DNA of 34,685 nucleotides, taken from a virus. The DNA lies in the IMG/VR virus record IMGVR_UViG_3300020055_000075, positions 1 to 34,685 of that record, one strand, 5' to 3'. The stretch's first letter is position 1, and every line of letters begins with the position of its first letter. The notes beneath the pieces are model-generated. The model searched no databases, was not told the DNA's origin, and worked only from the letters and a program-made list of their open reading frames with translations. The position numbers were made by a program, and so were the translations under genes. Shown one piece after another: positions 15,753-28,300 of the stretch.

Positions 15753-18700
15753 ATGGCTGCAAGCACAAGACAATCAAATTTATTCGCTGCTGAAGATTGG
15801 AAGAAAGTATACGAAACCTTCCGGGAAGCAGACTTTCAAAGTTACGATTATGAAACTATTCGTAAAAGTATGGTGGATTATATCCGCACATACTATCCAG
15901 AAGACTTCAACGACTTTATTGAAAGCAGTGAATATGTTGCACTGATTGATATGATTGCATTTTTAGGGCAGTCATTAAGTTTTCGCGCGGATCTAAATGC
16001 CAGAGAAAACTTCCTAGAAACAGCAGAACGCAGAGACAGTATTCTACGTTTAGCTCGTATGCTAAACTATTTCCCCAAGCGTCAACAGATTGCTCGTGGA
16101 TTAATTAAAATTGACAGTGTACAAACTACAGAATCAATTGTAGACAGTAATGGAAACAGTCTGCGGGATCAAGAGATTACTTGGGGAGATCCTACTAACA
16201 CAGACTTCTTAGAACAGTTTACCACAATACTAAATGCTGCAATGGTCAGTACACAACAGTTTGGCAATCCTGCAAGAAACGCCACAATAGGTGGTATTGC
16301 AATTGATGAATATCAAATTAAACTCACGCCTGGCACAGTGCCTGTATACGATTTCAAAAGCGATGTAGGTGCACAAAGTCTGAATTTTGAACTAGTAAAA
16401 GGTACATACAGTGGAACTGATTTCTTGTATGAAGTAGCACCTCGACCTACTAGTACAACAAATATAATTTATCGCAATGACAACAGAGGCTTTAACAGTG
16501 TAAACAATGGATTTTTCTTTTATTTCAAACAGGGCAGTCTACAGAGTGCAGACTTTAGTATCGATGAAAAACTACCTAATCGTGTTGTAGAAGTGGATGT
16601 AAACAACATTGACAACAATGATGTTTGGCTATATCAAATTGACGATCAAGGTAGGGAAACTACACAATGGGAGAAAGTTCCAAGTATAAGTGGCAATAAC
16701 GTCATCTATAACAGTCTTAGTGTAAACAACAAAAATCTATTTACAGTGCGCAGTCGTGCAAATGACCAAATTAGTTTAGTGTTTGGTGATGACGTATTCA
16801 GCAATATTCCTAGCGGAAATTTTCGTGTATACTTTCGCACAGGCGTAGGCACAACTTATAAGATTTCACCAGATGATATGAATAATATTCAGTTGGTTAT
16901 TCCTTATGTAAGTCATGCAAATCAGATTGAAAATCTCACAGTTAATTTGAGTTTGCAAAGCACAGTGGCAAACGCAAGTGCTAGAGAAAGTCTGCGTGAT
17001 GTTAAAACCAAAGCACAGCAACAGTACTATACACAGGATCGTATGATTACTGGTGAAGACTATCAAATACTACCCTACACCAAATTTAGCACAGTGATTA
17101 AAAGTAAGGCAGTGAATAGAACTGCCAGTGGTATTAGTCGCTACTTGGATGTGCGTGATACAACAGGCAAATACAGTAGTACAAATATTGTTGCAGAAGA
17201 TGGCATTTTTTACCGTACAGAAGACTTACAACAGTTTCAATTTACATTTATTACAGACAGTGATATTAGCAATGTAATTGCACAACAGGTAGAAAAAAAT
17301 ATTCTCAAAAAGGACAGTCTCCACTTTTATTTGAAAAACTACGGCGGCATTGATGTAACAAATCTAAATGCAAGTTGGAACAACACCACTGACAGTGGCG
17401 GAACTTGTACTGGTTATTTTAAAAATGATGTAGACAGTCCATTAAAAATTGGAGAATTTAGTAGCAGTAATCTAAAGTATGCAAAGGTCGGCGCACTAGT
17501 AAAATTTACTGCACCTAGTGGTAAAGTTTTTGACGTTAATAATAATTTAATTACTGGAACAAGCGGCACAATTAATACCAGAGATTACATTTGGGCAAGT
17601 ATTAGTGCAGTGGTAACAGATGGTACTAATCAAGGTGTAGGAAATTTAGATACTGGCGTAGGCCCAGTAACACTAAGTGAAGTTATTCCTAGTGAAGCAG
17701 TGTTAGATCAAATTATTGCACCATGGATTACCAGTTTGACCAGTGCAGTGCGCAATAGTATTATTGATGCTATTGGAGATTATAAAACATTTGGATTGCG
17801 CTATGACAGAGATACACAAGCATGGGCAATAATATCTGCACTAGATCTGAATCAAGCAGATACATTTAGTTTACAATATGCAGGCAACACAAGTAATGTT
17901 AATTTGGATAACAGTTGGTTCTTTAAATTTACAAATGATGGCTCAACATACACTGTAAACTATCGAAGTACCAGTTACATTTTTGAAAGTAAACTAGAAA
18001 CACGTTTTTACTTCGACAAAGACTTGAATATATTTGATCCTCGCACAGGTAAAACAATCAAAGATCAAATTAATATTTTAAAAGTAAATGCCTTGCCCGA
18101 CAGTGTGAACAGTCTTGCAGTTGACTACAGTATGCAAGTAGATGATATAATCACAGAAACGGATGGGTTTATTCTTACCAATAGAATAAAAGTAACATTC
18201 CCAGATGTGGATAGTGACGGTGTTGTTGATGATCCAACAGTTTTTGATGTTGTGGTTGCACCAGATACCAATGCCGCAAGCAAAGTTGTGTTCTATCAAA
18301 CAAGCACAAGCAGTGGCGGATATTTAACCTACACCGCTGTTGATAGTGTAGACATTGAACAGCGTTACACAACACAAGCGGCAATAAATGAAGTGCTTGC
18401 ACAGTTCAGCAGTGGACAAGTATTTTATGCAAGTTCAGATGACAAGTTTTACATCCTAAGTATAAGCGGTGCTAATGTAAAAAGTATAGCACAAACCACT
18501 GACTATGTCAAGCGTATAGGACGCAGTGATCTACTATTCAAGTATAGTCATAATGCTCCTAACAATAGGCGTATTGATCCAAGTCCAAGCAATATTGTTG
18601 ACTTATTCTTATTAACAAGAGCCTATGACGCAGACTATAGAAACTATGTTACTGATATTACAGGTGCAGTTGCTAAGCCTGCAAAGCCTACTACAAATGA

Positions 18701-19322
18701 ACTTAGAGATTTGTTTGGAAGTTTAGAACAGTATAAAAGTGTAAGTGATACTATTATTTTTAACAGTGTTTCTTATAGACCACTGTTTGGCGACAAAGCA
18801 GATGAAGAATTACAAGCAGTGTTTAAAGTAGTAAAAAATAACAGTACATTGGTTAGCGACAGCGAAATAAAAGAGCGTGTTGTAAATGCAATCAATCAAT
18901 ATTTTAGTATTGAAAACTGGGATTTTGGTGATGTATTTTATTTTAGTGAACTCAGTGCTTATCTATACAGCATACTAAGTCCAGATGTATTAAGCATCAT
19001 TATTGTTCCTAAATTGCAAACAAGTAACTTTGGTAGTCTTTTCCAAATACAAAGTCAACGAGATGAAATATTAATCAGTGCGGCAACTGTGAATGATGTA
19101 GAGGTTATTGATGTAATTACAGCAAACAGTTTACAAGCCTCAGGCAATGTAGTGAATACAACTGGTGTAAGTCTTAGCAATGAAAGTGTAAGCGCAAACG
19201 GCACTAGCACTTCAGTAACTACAGCAACAAATGCAGGCTCTTCGACTACTACAACAAGTAGCAGTAGTAGTAGCAGTTCAGGTTCAAGTGGATCTAGTAG
19301 CGGCGGAGGATATAGTTACTAA
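15753..19322 (+). CDS. gp6: gp6 baseplate wedge protein, enlarged
   Basis: A 1189-residue wedge protein. The N-terminal 120 residues (YPEDFNDFIESSEYVALIDM, then FRADLNARENFLETAERRD) are the well-conserved gp6 opening. The baseplate-J-like core shows FGDDVFSNIPSGNFRVYFRT near 344-363 and a GEDYQILPY turn near 434. gp6 dimers form the ring that ties baseplate wedges together. T4 gp6 is 660 residues; the extra length here is mostly beta-rich sequence after about residue 480. The last 30 residues are nearly all Ser, Thr and Gly (SSSSSSSSSG), which looks like a flexible tail. The stop overlaps the ATG of the giant gene (TAATG). The identification is strong; the role of the enlarged C-terminal half is unknown. 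Confidence 0.9.
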   Translation: MAASTRQSNLFAAEDWKKVYETFREADFQSYDYETIRKSMVDYIRTYYPEDFNDFIESSEYVALIDMIAFLGQSLSFRADLNARENFLETAERRDSILRLARMLNYFPKRQQIARGLIKIDSVQTTESIVDSNGNSLRDQEITWGDPTNTDFLEQFTTILNAAMVSTQQFGNPARNATIGGIAIDEYQIKLTPGTVPVYDFKSDVGAQSLNFELVKGTYSGTDFLYEVAPRPTSTTNIIYRNDNRGFNSVNNGFFFYFKQGSLQSADFSIDEKLPNRVVEVDVNNIDNNDVWLYQIDDQGRETTQWEKVPSISGNNVIYNSLSVNNKNLFTVRSRANDQISLVFGDDVFSNIPSGNFRVYFRTGVGTTYKISPDDMNNIQLVIPYVSHANQIENLTVNLSLQSTVANASARESLRDVKTKAQQQYYTQDRMITGEDYQILPYTKFSTVIKSKAVNRTASGISRYLDVRDTTGKYSSTNIVAEDGIFYRTEDLQQFQFTFITDSDISNVIAQQVEKNILKKDSLHFYLKNYGGIDVTNLNASWNNTTDSGGTCTGYFKNDVDSPLKIGEFSSSNLKYAKVGALVKFTAPSGKVFDVNNNLITGTSGTINTRDYIWASISAVVTDGTNQGVGNLDTGVGPVTLSEVIPSEAVLDQIIAPWITSLTSAVRNSIIDAIGDYKTFGLRYDRDTQAWAIISALDLNQADTFSLQYAGNTSNVNLDNSWFFKFTNDGSTYTVNYRSTSYIFESKLETRFYFDKDLNIFDPRTGKTIKDQINILKVNALPDSVNSLAVDYSMQVDDIITETDGFILTNRIKVTFPDVDSDGVVDDPTVFDVVVAPDTNAASKVVFYQTSTSSGGYLTYTAVDSVDIEQRYTTQAAINEVLAQFSSGQVFYASSDDKFYILSISGANVKSIAQTTDYVKRIGRSDLLFKYSHNAPNNRRIDPSPSNIVDLFLLTRAYDADYRNYVTDITGAVAKPAKPTTNELRDLFGSLEQYKSVSDTIIFNSVSYRPLFGDKADEELQAVFKVVKNNSTLVSDSEIKERVVNAINQYFSIENWDFGDVFYFSELSAYLYSILSPDVLSIIIVPKLQTSNFGSLFQIQSQRDEILISAATVNDVEVIDVITANSLQASGNVVNTTGVSLSNESVSANGTSTSVTTATNAGSSTTTTSSSSSSSSGSSGSSSGGGYSY

Positions 19323-22300
19323 TGGCACTTCGTAAAAGCACACAATTACTACCTAGCGTTTTTCAAACAAATAAAAACACTAAGTTCTTAAACGCAACTA
19401 TAGATCAATTAATTAGTGAACCTAATTTACAGCGTGTGAACAGTTACATAGGACGCAAGTTTGCACCAAACTATACAGTTGGTGATGGTTATGTAAATGA
19501 AAGCACTGCTGATAGACAAAACTATCAACTTGAGCCTGCACTAGTTTATAAAAATCCTAGTAATATTGTTGAAAACCTTGTGGGTTATCAAGATTTTATA
19601 AATTATCTAAGATATAAAAATACTAATGTAAACACACATAGCGATCTATTCACACAGGACTACTACAACTACAGTGGTTTTGTTGACCTAGACAAACTAG
19701 TTAACTATGGCGAATATTTTTGGTTGCCCGCTGGCCCAGACAGTGTACAGGTTTTTAACAGTACTGTTGACACAGAGCGAGATTACACAGTATATCGCAG
19801 TTCGACATCAAGCAGTTATAGTTTTATTAGTGCAACAGGTGATCCAAATCCTACAATTACACTTGCCAGAGGCGGTGAGTATACATTCCAAGTAAATCAA
19901 TTGGGTCACCCGTTCTGGATACAAACTGAACCTGGCACCAGTGGAATAACCAGTTACAGTAGTTCAACTAGTACCAGAGAAGTGTTGGGTGTTATTAACA
20001 ATGGTGATGATGTAGGCACAGTGACTTTTGTTGTGCCTACAGCAGATGCACAAAATGATCAGATCAATGCAATTCAGGCTGCAAACCCAGACTTTGCAAC
20101 AGATTTAACTTACAAGCAAATACATAATGTGCCTTATAGTGCATTCATTGCTGAACATGGCGGTATTGACAAACAGACAATTATTGCTGGCAAAAGTTTA
20201 GTGTTTGTTAACACAACCACTGACGAAACTGCTTGGGATCAAGGCGCATTGTTTGATGCATACGGGTTTGATGATCCTGATAATCCGTTTGATGAAACTA
20301 CTACACTAGATATCAATGTGCGCTATGATGTATATGATATTGCAGTTAACACTATTTCAGGTGTTGACACTATTCAACTTACTCGCAGTGCTGACTGGCC
20401 CACTCTACAAAAAGTAAAAATTAAACAAGGCGATACTTACGGCAATAGAGAGTTTTTCAAAAATGCATCAGGCGTACCTGAACTTATTGCTCCTTATACA
20501 GCAGGTGCAGATACACTTTACTATCAGGATGGCACAGATGCAAATCGTTTTGGTAAAATTAAATTAATAGAACAAGACACAGTAGGTGCTATTGACGTTG
20601 ATGAAGAAATTATAGGCAAACAGCAATACACTAGTGAAAATGGCGTAACATTTACAAATGGATTAAAAGTAGAATTCAACAGTGATGTTACACCTACTAC
20701 ATATGCTGACAGAGAATATTATGTTGAAGGTGTAGGGCAACCCCAAGGTATTCAGTTGACTCCTGTGGATGAAATGCTTACGCCTGAAACCTATACAACA
20801 AGCACCAGTGATGGGTTTGATACAGTAGCATATGATGCAGGTGGATGGGATGGTACACTCAACGCTCCTGTGGATCAAGACTATATTGTTATTAATAGAG
20901 GTTCACCAGATCGCAATGCCTGGAGTCGAGGTAATCGTTGGTTCCATAGAGAAGTAATCGAAGCAACAGCAATATACAACGATTTTATAGCAACAGTAGA
21001 TGACACCGCAAGAGCAAAACGTCCTATCATAGAGTTTTATACAGGTCTTGAACTTTATAACATGGGTACCACTAGTATTGCTCCTGTTACAGTGGTTGAT
21101 ACAACCCAGACAGATGCATTAAGCAATGTGAATGGCACAACAGGATATTTTGCAGATGGTATTGATTTACAGCAAGGAAACACTGTAATATTCTCTGCAG
21201 ACACAGATGCAGATGTTAGCAACAAGGTATACCGTGTTGATTACATTAATCAAGACAGTGACGCTACTACAGGAGAAATAATTAACCTAGTAGAAATTAC
21301 AACTGTGGTAGATGGCAACAGTGTGTTAAGTACACTAGGCGCAAATAATCAAGGTAAACAGTTTTACTTAGATGGTACAACATGGAAATCTGCACAGCAA
21401 AAAACTAAGATTAATCAAGATCCTTTATTCAATGTTTTCGATCCAGAACATGTTAGTTTTGATAACCAAACAAAATATCCGAGCAGTAACTTTACAGGCA
21501 GTAAACTTTTTAGTTACAAGCGTAATAATAATTCTAGTCCAGACAGTTTTCTAGGATTTGGATTAACATACCAAAACTTTAGCACACTAGGTGATATTGT
21601 ATTCGAAAATAATTTTGATAACGATAAGTTTCAATATACGAAAAGCACAGGAAATACAAACGTAATACTGCGCAGTGGACATACACATCAGTTTAATCAA
21701 AGTGGTGTGCGCAGTCTATACAATGGGTGGACAAAAGTATTAGAGCAAAGTTTTCAATATCAAATTCAAAGTTACACAGTAAGCACAGAACTATACAGTT
21801 TTGAGATAGGTGCGCCTGTTGATACTAGCAAAACTATTCAACCATTACAGGTTTATGTAAACAGCAAATTTAAAAAGCCTAGCACATACACACACCTTAT
21901 ACAAGGAACCAGAGAGTATGTAGTGTTCACTGATAAACTTGCAACAGATGATGTTGTTACTATTAAGTTTTTCAGCCTTACTAAATCTCCAACAAGTTTT
22001 TATGAGGTGCCGCGCAACCTAGAAAATAATGCTGGTAATGATGTATTTGAAACACTAACACTTGGTCAGATACGCAATCATACTGTTACAATAAGCGAAC
22101 ATATTAAAACACTATCTGGCGAAGCACCTGGTAAGAGCAATCTCAGAGACTTAAATTATCGTGCATATCCAGGCAACATTATGCAACACAGTGCCGGACT
22201 TAAACTTCCTATGCATGTTATTGCTGATGACACAGTCAATGCATATAAAAGTTTAGAGTTTGCAAAAAACGAATATACTAAGTTTAAAAACAAGTTTATA

Positions 22301-25300
22301 GATAATATTGATAAGTTAGAGCTCGATCTTACTGATCCAGCAAAGTGTGTAGATGACATTATTACATTTATGGCAGGTAAAAAAACCAGCACTTTCCCAT
22401 TTTACTACAGTGACATGTTGCCATGGGGCACACAAAAAAGCGAAGTTACATATACAATTGATGATGTGACAGAAACAGAATTTGAGTTTGCTACACAGTT
22501 TGATTTAACTGGTATCAGTAGTAGAGGTGTGTTGGTTTATCATAACAACACACTGTTAAAAGAAAGTGTTGACTATACTTTTGACACAACAGAAGCAAAA
22601 ATAATATTGACCAGCAATAACCTAGGTATTAGTTTAATTGGGATTGCTGTAGATGACACTATAAAAATTGTAGAATACACAGACACTAATGGTAGTTTCG
22701 TACCACCAACTCCAAGTAAACTAGGATTATGGCCCAAGTATGAACCGCAAAAATATACAGATTCAACGTATGTAACCAGTAAAACTGTGGTGCAAGGACA
22801 CGATGGCAGTATATGGATAGGCTGGGATGACATTAGAGATGACATTGTGCTCGAGTTTGAAAAACGTGTATACAATAATATCAAAACACAATACCGTAAA
22901 GAACTTTTTGATTTTAGTACTGTTATACCTGGTTATTTCCGCAGTACATTGGCTGATTTGCAAGAATCAAACAATATTGTACGCAGTCAATTTGGCGAAT
23001 GGGCACTGAAAAACAAAGTGCGTGTACAACCAAACAATACTGTAATAGCAAACAATGGTTTCACTTGGAACTATAGCAATGGTGTGAATATACTAAACAA
23101 ACAGCGTGTACCAGGCGGCTGGCGTGAAATGTATCGTTGGTTTTATGATACAGACACTCCGCATACCACACCTTGGGAAATGCTAGGATTGAGTTTAAAG
23201 CCAACTTGGTGGGATAATAGATATGGCGTAGCACCTTATACCAGCGGTAACACAGTGCTATGGGAAGATCTTCGTGATGGAAAACTTTATAGTGATGCAA
23301 CCGGCACAAATTATACTGTTCAAACAAATAGATTACGCCCACTTCTAATGAGTATTATTCCTGTGGACGAACAGGGCAATCTTAGAGCACCTAATGAGTT
23401 TTTGATAGATGGGTCAGTAGAAACCAATATATCAAATAGTTGGAGTTTTTCAGATGGTGGTCCGGCAGAAACTGCATGGCGGCGTAGCAGTGAATATCCA
23501 TTTGTAGCACAGATACTTGCACTTAGTCTTCAGCCTGCGAGATATGGTGCACTTATGTTTGACACAAACCTATTTGAATATAACTCACAGTATGATCAGA
23601 TACTGCAGCGTAACAAAAGTTACAGACCGGGTATCACTGACTTTAATATGCATGGACAAACCAGTAACGATGGCATTGTTAGAGTAGAAGGTTATAACCA
23701 GTTTATTAGTGAATATTTAAGATTTACAAGATATAGCGTAGACGAACAAATTAATAAAATAAACAATTTAGAACTTAATCTTTGTTATGCGATGGCAGGC
23801 TTTACAGCCAAACAATATATCAAAGTAATTGCAGAAAGTGTGACACCTGGTAGTCAAACAGAAAATATATTTGTGCCAGATGAAAACATTGATGTATACA
23901 TGAAGAAAAGCCTTCCTATAGAACGTGTTGTATACAGTGGTGTGCAGATTATTCGCAGAGAAAATGGATGGGAAATGCAAGGTTATGATATTGCTAATCC
24001 ATTCTTTAAGATTATACCCAGTGAGCCAAGTAGTCAACCTCGGAAGGTAACTGTTGGTGAGAACACATACTTTGAATATAACGAATATGAAAACAGGATT
24101 ATTAATATCCCATATGGTACTGTAATTACAAATAGGCAAGGTGTATTTGATTTCTTGGTTAGTTATCAACGCTATCTACTCAGCAGAGGATTTCAGTTTA
24201 ATAAAACAGATGAAAAAGGCACCGCACTAGACTTTGTTCATTCCGGTCGTGAGTTTGCATTTTGGACAGACCAAGGATGGCCCGTTGACAGTGTGCTAGT
24301 AATTAGCCCATTCGCAAGCAGTCTATCACTTACTCGTGAAAACACTACTGTTGATAATCTAGTAAATCTTGGTAACATCAAAGATGCAAACGGCTCAAAA
24401 GTAAACCCTAAGTTCTTTGACGTGAGTAGAATAGACAATACAGTAGAAATAACTGTAGATCCAGAAGCAACTCAAATATATGCTGCTCAGTTAGATCCAA
24501 TCCAGTATGAACATGTGCTAGTTTTTGATAACACAACAATATTTAATGACATTATCTACCAACCAGCACTAGGCAATAGACACAGTAGACTAAAACTAAT
24601 TGCTGCAAAGAGTGGTGACTGGAATGGTACAATGCATGCTCCAGGGTTCTTTATAAATGAGGATAAGATTAATCTCTGGCAAAATTACACAGACTATAAA
24701 AAAGGTGATTTTGTAAGTTTCCAAAATAAAACATATGTTGCCAAATATCAAATTGATGGCAGTAAATTGTTTGATTACAACGATTGGACATTGGCTGACA
24801 ACATAACCACAGGCATGGTTAAAAACCTTACTAACAAAGCAGATCAGTTTAATAACTTCTTTGAAATAGATAATCTTAATCTCGAAGATGGAGTAGACAA
24901 ACTAGGTAAAGGTATTATTGGTTTCAACAACAAAGACTACTTGGAAGGCCTAGGTCTAGATGATATCAGTCAAGTAAAGTTCTATCAAGGCTTGATCAAA
25001 CAAAAAGGCACAGGCAGTGCTATCAATAAACTTATTGATGCCGAACTTACAAATTTAGATCAAGAAATTGATTACTATGAAGAGTGGGCATTTCGTGTTG
25101 GTGAGTATGGCAGCATTGACAGTAATCAAGTTATAGAAGCAATTATTCCTGAAAAAGAGGCTACAAATAATCCATTCGTTGTTCATTTTCATTCAGATGG
25201 AGATTTACCCAGTGAGTCAATAGTAGGACACTATCATATCCAGGAAAAAGATCTATATAAAACTCCAAACAACTATACAGGTGATGTATTTGCAAGTCGC

Positions 25301-28300
25301 GATACAAACACTGTAACTCTAAATGATTTAGATAGCGCAGGCTATGCACGTCTAGATGATGTTGACTTTACTGTGTTTAATGGTGATGAGCTAGAAGCAC
25401 TCAGTAGTCGTATAAGTGAATTAGGCAAAGGCAAAAAGATTTGGATTGCTACAGATGACACAAATGCCTGGGGCATGCGTCGTATTGATGAAACACTAAG
25501 CACAGTAACTAGTGTTGAAAGCACAGGAAATGGATACTTAATTTACACAACTGATCGCAACCATGGACTTGTAAAAGATGATTATGTCATTGTCCGTGCT
25601 GCTCAACCTATTGGTAAAGTTGCTAAAATTTATGAAGTTTCAAGTCCAAACAAGTTTACTATTCAAGATGCAACTACAGAAGCAGATATACAGAATGTGC
25701 GCATTCCTATGTACAAACTTAGCAGTGTGCGTTTTAGCCAACCAAGTGATATGGCAACGTTTACACCTGTCAGTGGATGGGATAACAAAGAACTAGTTTG
25801 GGTTGACAGGAATACTTCAGGTACTTGGAGTGTACTACAGAATGCTCGTCCATGGACTACAACTGGAATTAAAACTGCGGCGGCAATAACTGCTAATGAC
25901 AAGCATGGTACTAGCGTTACAATAAATGCGGCAGGTACACTTGCAGTTGTTGGCGCCCCAGAACAGAGTGCAGGTATAATTACTCCTTATGTTAGAGTAG
26001 AAGGCGGCACACTAGCAGAAAGCACAACAGTTAGTGTGCAAACAATAGGTGATAGTGTAGATAGTTTTGGTGCAAGTGTTACAGCAGGTGTTGATTATGT
26101 AGCAGTAGGTGCACCAGACACACAGAGTAGCACTGGTGCAGTGTTTGTTTATTATATTGATAGTACAGGCACATTTAACAGACGCCCTGCTCTACGTCCA
26201 GCAGATTTATCTAGCGGTGATAAGTTTGGATTTGATGTTTGTGCAAGTGGAAATGGTAGACATTTATTTGTAAGTGCACCTGGTGGTGACACAGTATATG
26301 TTTACACTCTTGTGGACATTGCAACAACAAGTGAACGCAGTTACACAATAACAACAGATGGCAGTGCAACATTTACTCTAAACTTTACTCCAATTGGTAT
26401 ACAAGCACTTAATGTTACAGATGAAAACGGCAAAGTATATTTGCCAAACAAAGACTTTACACTTAGCGGTGCAGATATCACATTTACAAGCACCCCAGGT
26501 AGCGGTTTAGATATTGTTGTAAGACAGCAGGATTACTTTGCACAAGTAGGCACACTTGTAGGTCACGACACAATGACAGGTGATAACTTTGGTTATGACA
26601 TTGATTGTACATATGATGGAAGATATGTTGTAGTAGGTGCACCCGACAGTGCTATTGCAAATAGTGATAGTACAGTGCTTGCAGGTGCAGGTGAAGCATA
26701 TGTGTTTGCACAAGTTGTTGAACGTTTTGTAGCAGACGGCACACTTAAAGAGTTTACTACTAATGCAACACTGCAGACAAAGATCTTTGTTGAAATAGAT
26801 GGCGTACTACAAACTGAAACAGATAATGATGATGTTCCTACTGACAATGAAGGTAGTAGTGATGGTTTCTACACAAGAACAGCAAACACTGTAACATTTA
26901 AGTTTACACCTACAGCAGGTTCTAGTATTGTTGTATACACAGGCAGTTTTGCAGAAAAACAACGCTTAGATCAAAACATTACTGGACAAGCACCTGGACA
27001 AGGCGAATCATTTGGTAAGAGTGTTAGTATTGATACACAGGGCACAATTGTTGCTATTGGATCTCCCGGTGAGGATGAAACAAATCCAAACACGGGTAGT
27101 GTGTTTATATTCCAGGACAGCGGTAAAAACTATGCAACTGTAACAACAAATGCAACACATACTCAAACATTAGGTGATATATTCTATGTTGATGACTACC
27201 GTGTTACAGTAAGTGAAACAGGAACTAACCCTACAGGCATTGCTAGTGATATTAATTTAGCAGATATCCCAGGTGTAAGTGCAAGTGTCAATAGTGCAGG
27301 ACAGATTGTAATTACAACTACAAACAGTTTGGATAAAAACAAACTTACAGTCAATCCTGGTACTGGTCAAATATTTGTAAGAGATAGTGTAATTGCTCCG
27401 TTTGTGTTCACACAAAAAATTAATCATCCACAGAGTTACGAAAATGAAAACTTTGGTGAAGTTGTACAATTTGACAAGCATTATGGAATAGGCTCTGATG
27501 CTTATCCAGGCACACGCAACCTAGTAGTTGCAAGTGATCGTGCAAGCACACTGTTAGCAGTAGGGTTTGATGTTGAAGATAACAGTAACAGTGAACAGTA
27601 CCTGGAAGCAACTACAACATTTGATAGTAATGGCACAACATTTACTGATAGAATAACAGCAAGTGGTGCTGCATATGTGTACGAACTGTTTGATGCTTAC
27701 CAGGAAACAATAGCAAATCCAAAGAAAATGGTATTTGGACAGCAACTTAAGAGTACAAATATTAGCGAGTTAGATCAATTCGGTCACAGTGTTGCATTTA
27801 GCGACAACAGAATTATTGTAGGTGCACCACAGGATGATACAACACGAGGCTCAACTGCACTAAGCAACAGTGGTAGCGTTTATGAATTTAATAACGATCG
27901 TACTAGCAGCTGGAACGTACTACGCAGTGAAGGCGATAGAGTTGATGTAACACAAATTAATAGAGTTGCACTTTACAATAAACGTGATGGTCAGGTAAAA
28001 GTTTTCCTAGATTATATTGATACTACTAAAGGAAAGATTGCTGGAAGTGCAAAACAAGAACTAAGTTATGTCAGTAAACAAGATCCTGCGCTGTATGATA
28101 ATAACATATGGACCTACACTTACAAAAACAGACTTTGGTGGGATACCAGCACTGTACACTACTTACTAAGTGAACAAGGCAACAGCGACTTCCGTACAAC
28201 CTATTGGAATACACCTTTTCCGGGTAGCACCATTGACATATATGAATGGATCGAAAGCACAGTCCCTCCTGTTAATTACACAGGCGAAGGAACACCACGC

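Noticed and set aside
19243-19319. Ser-codon run at the end of gp6 as a microsatellite or assembly error
   Set aside because: AGT, AGC, TCA and TCT codons are mixed, the frame is kept, and the TAATG junction with the next gene is intact.
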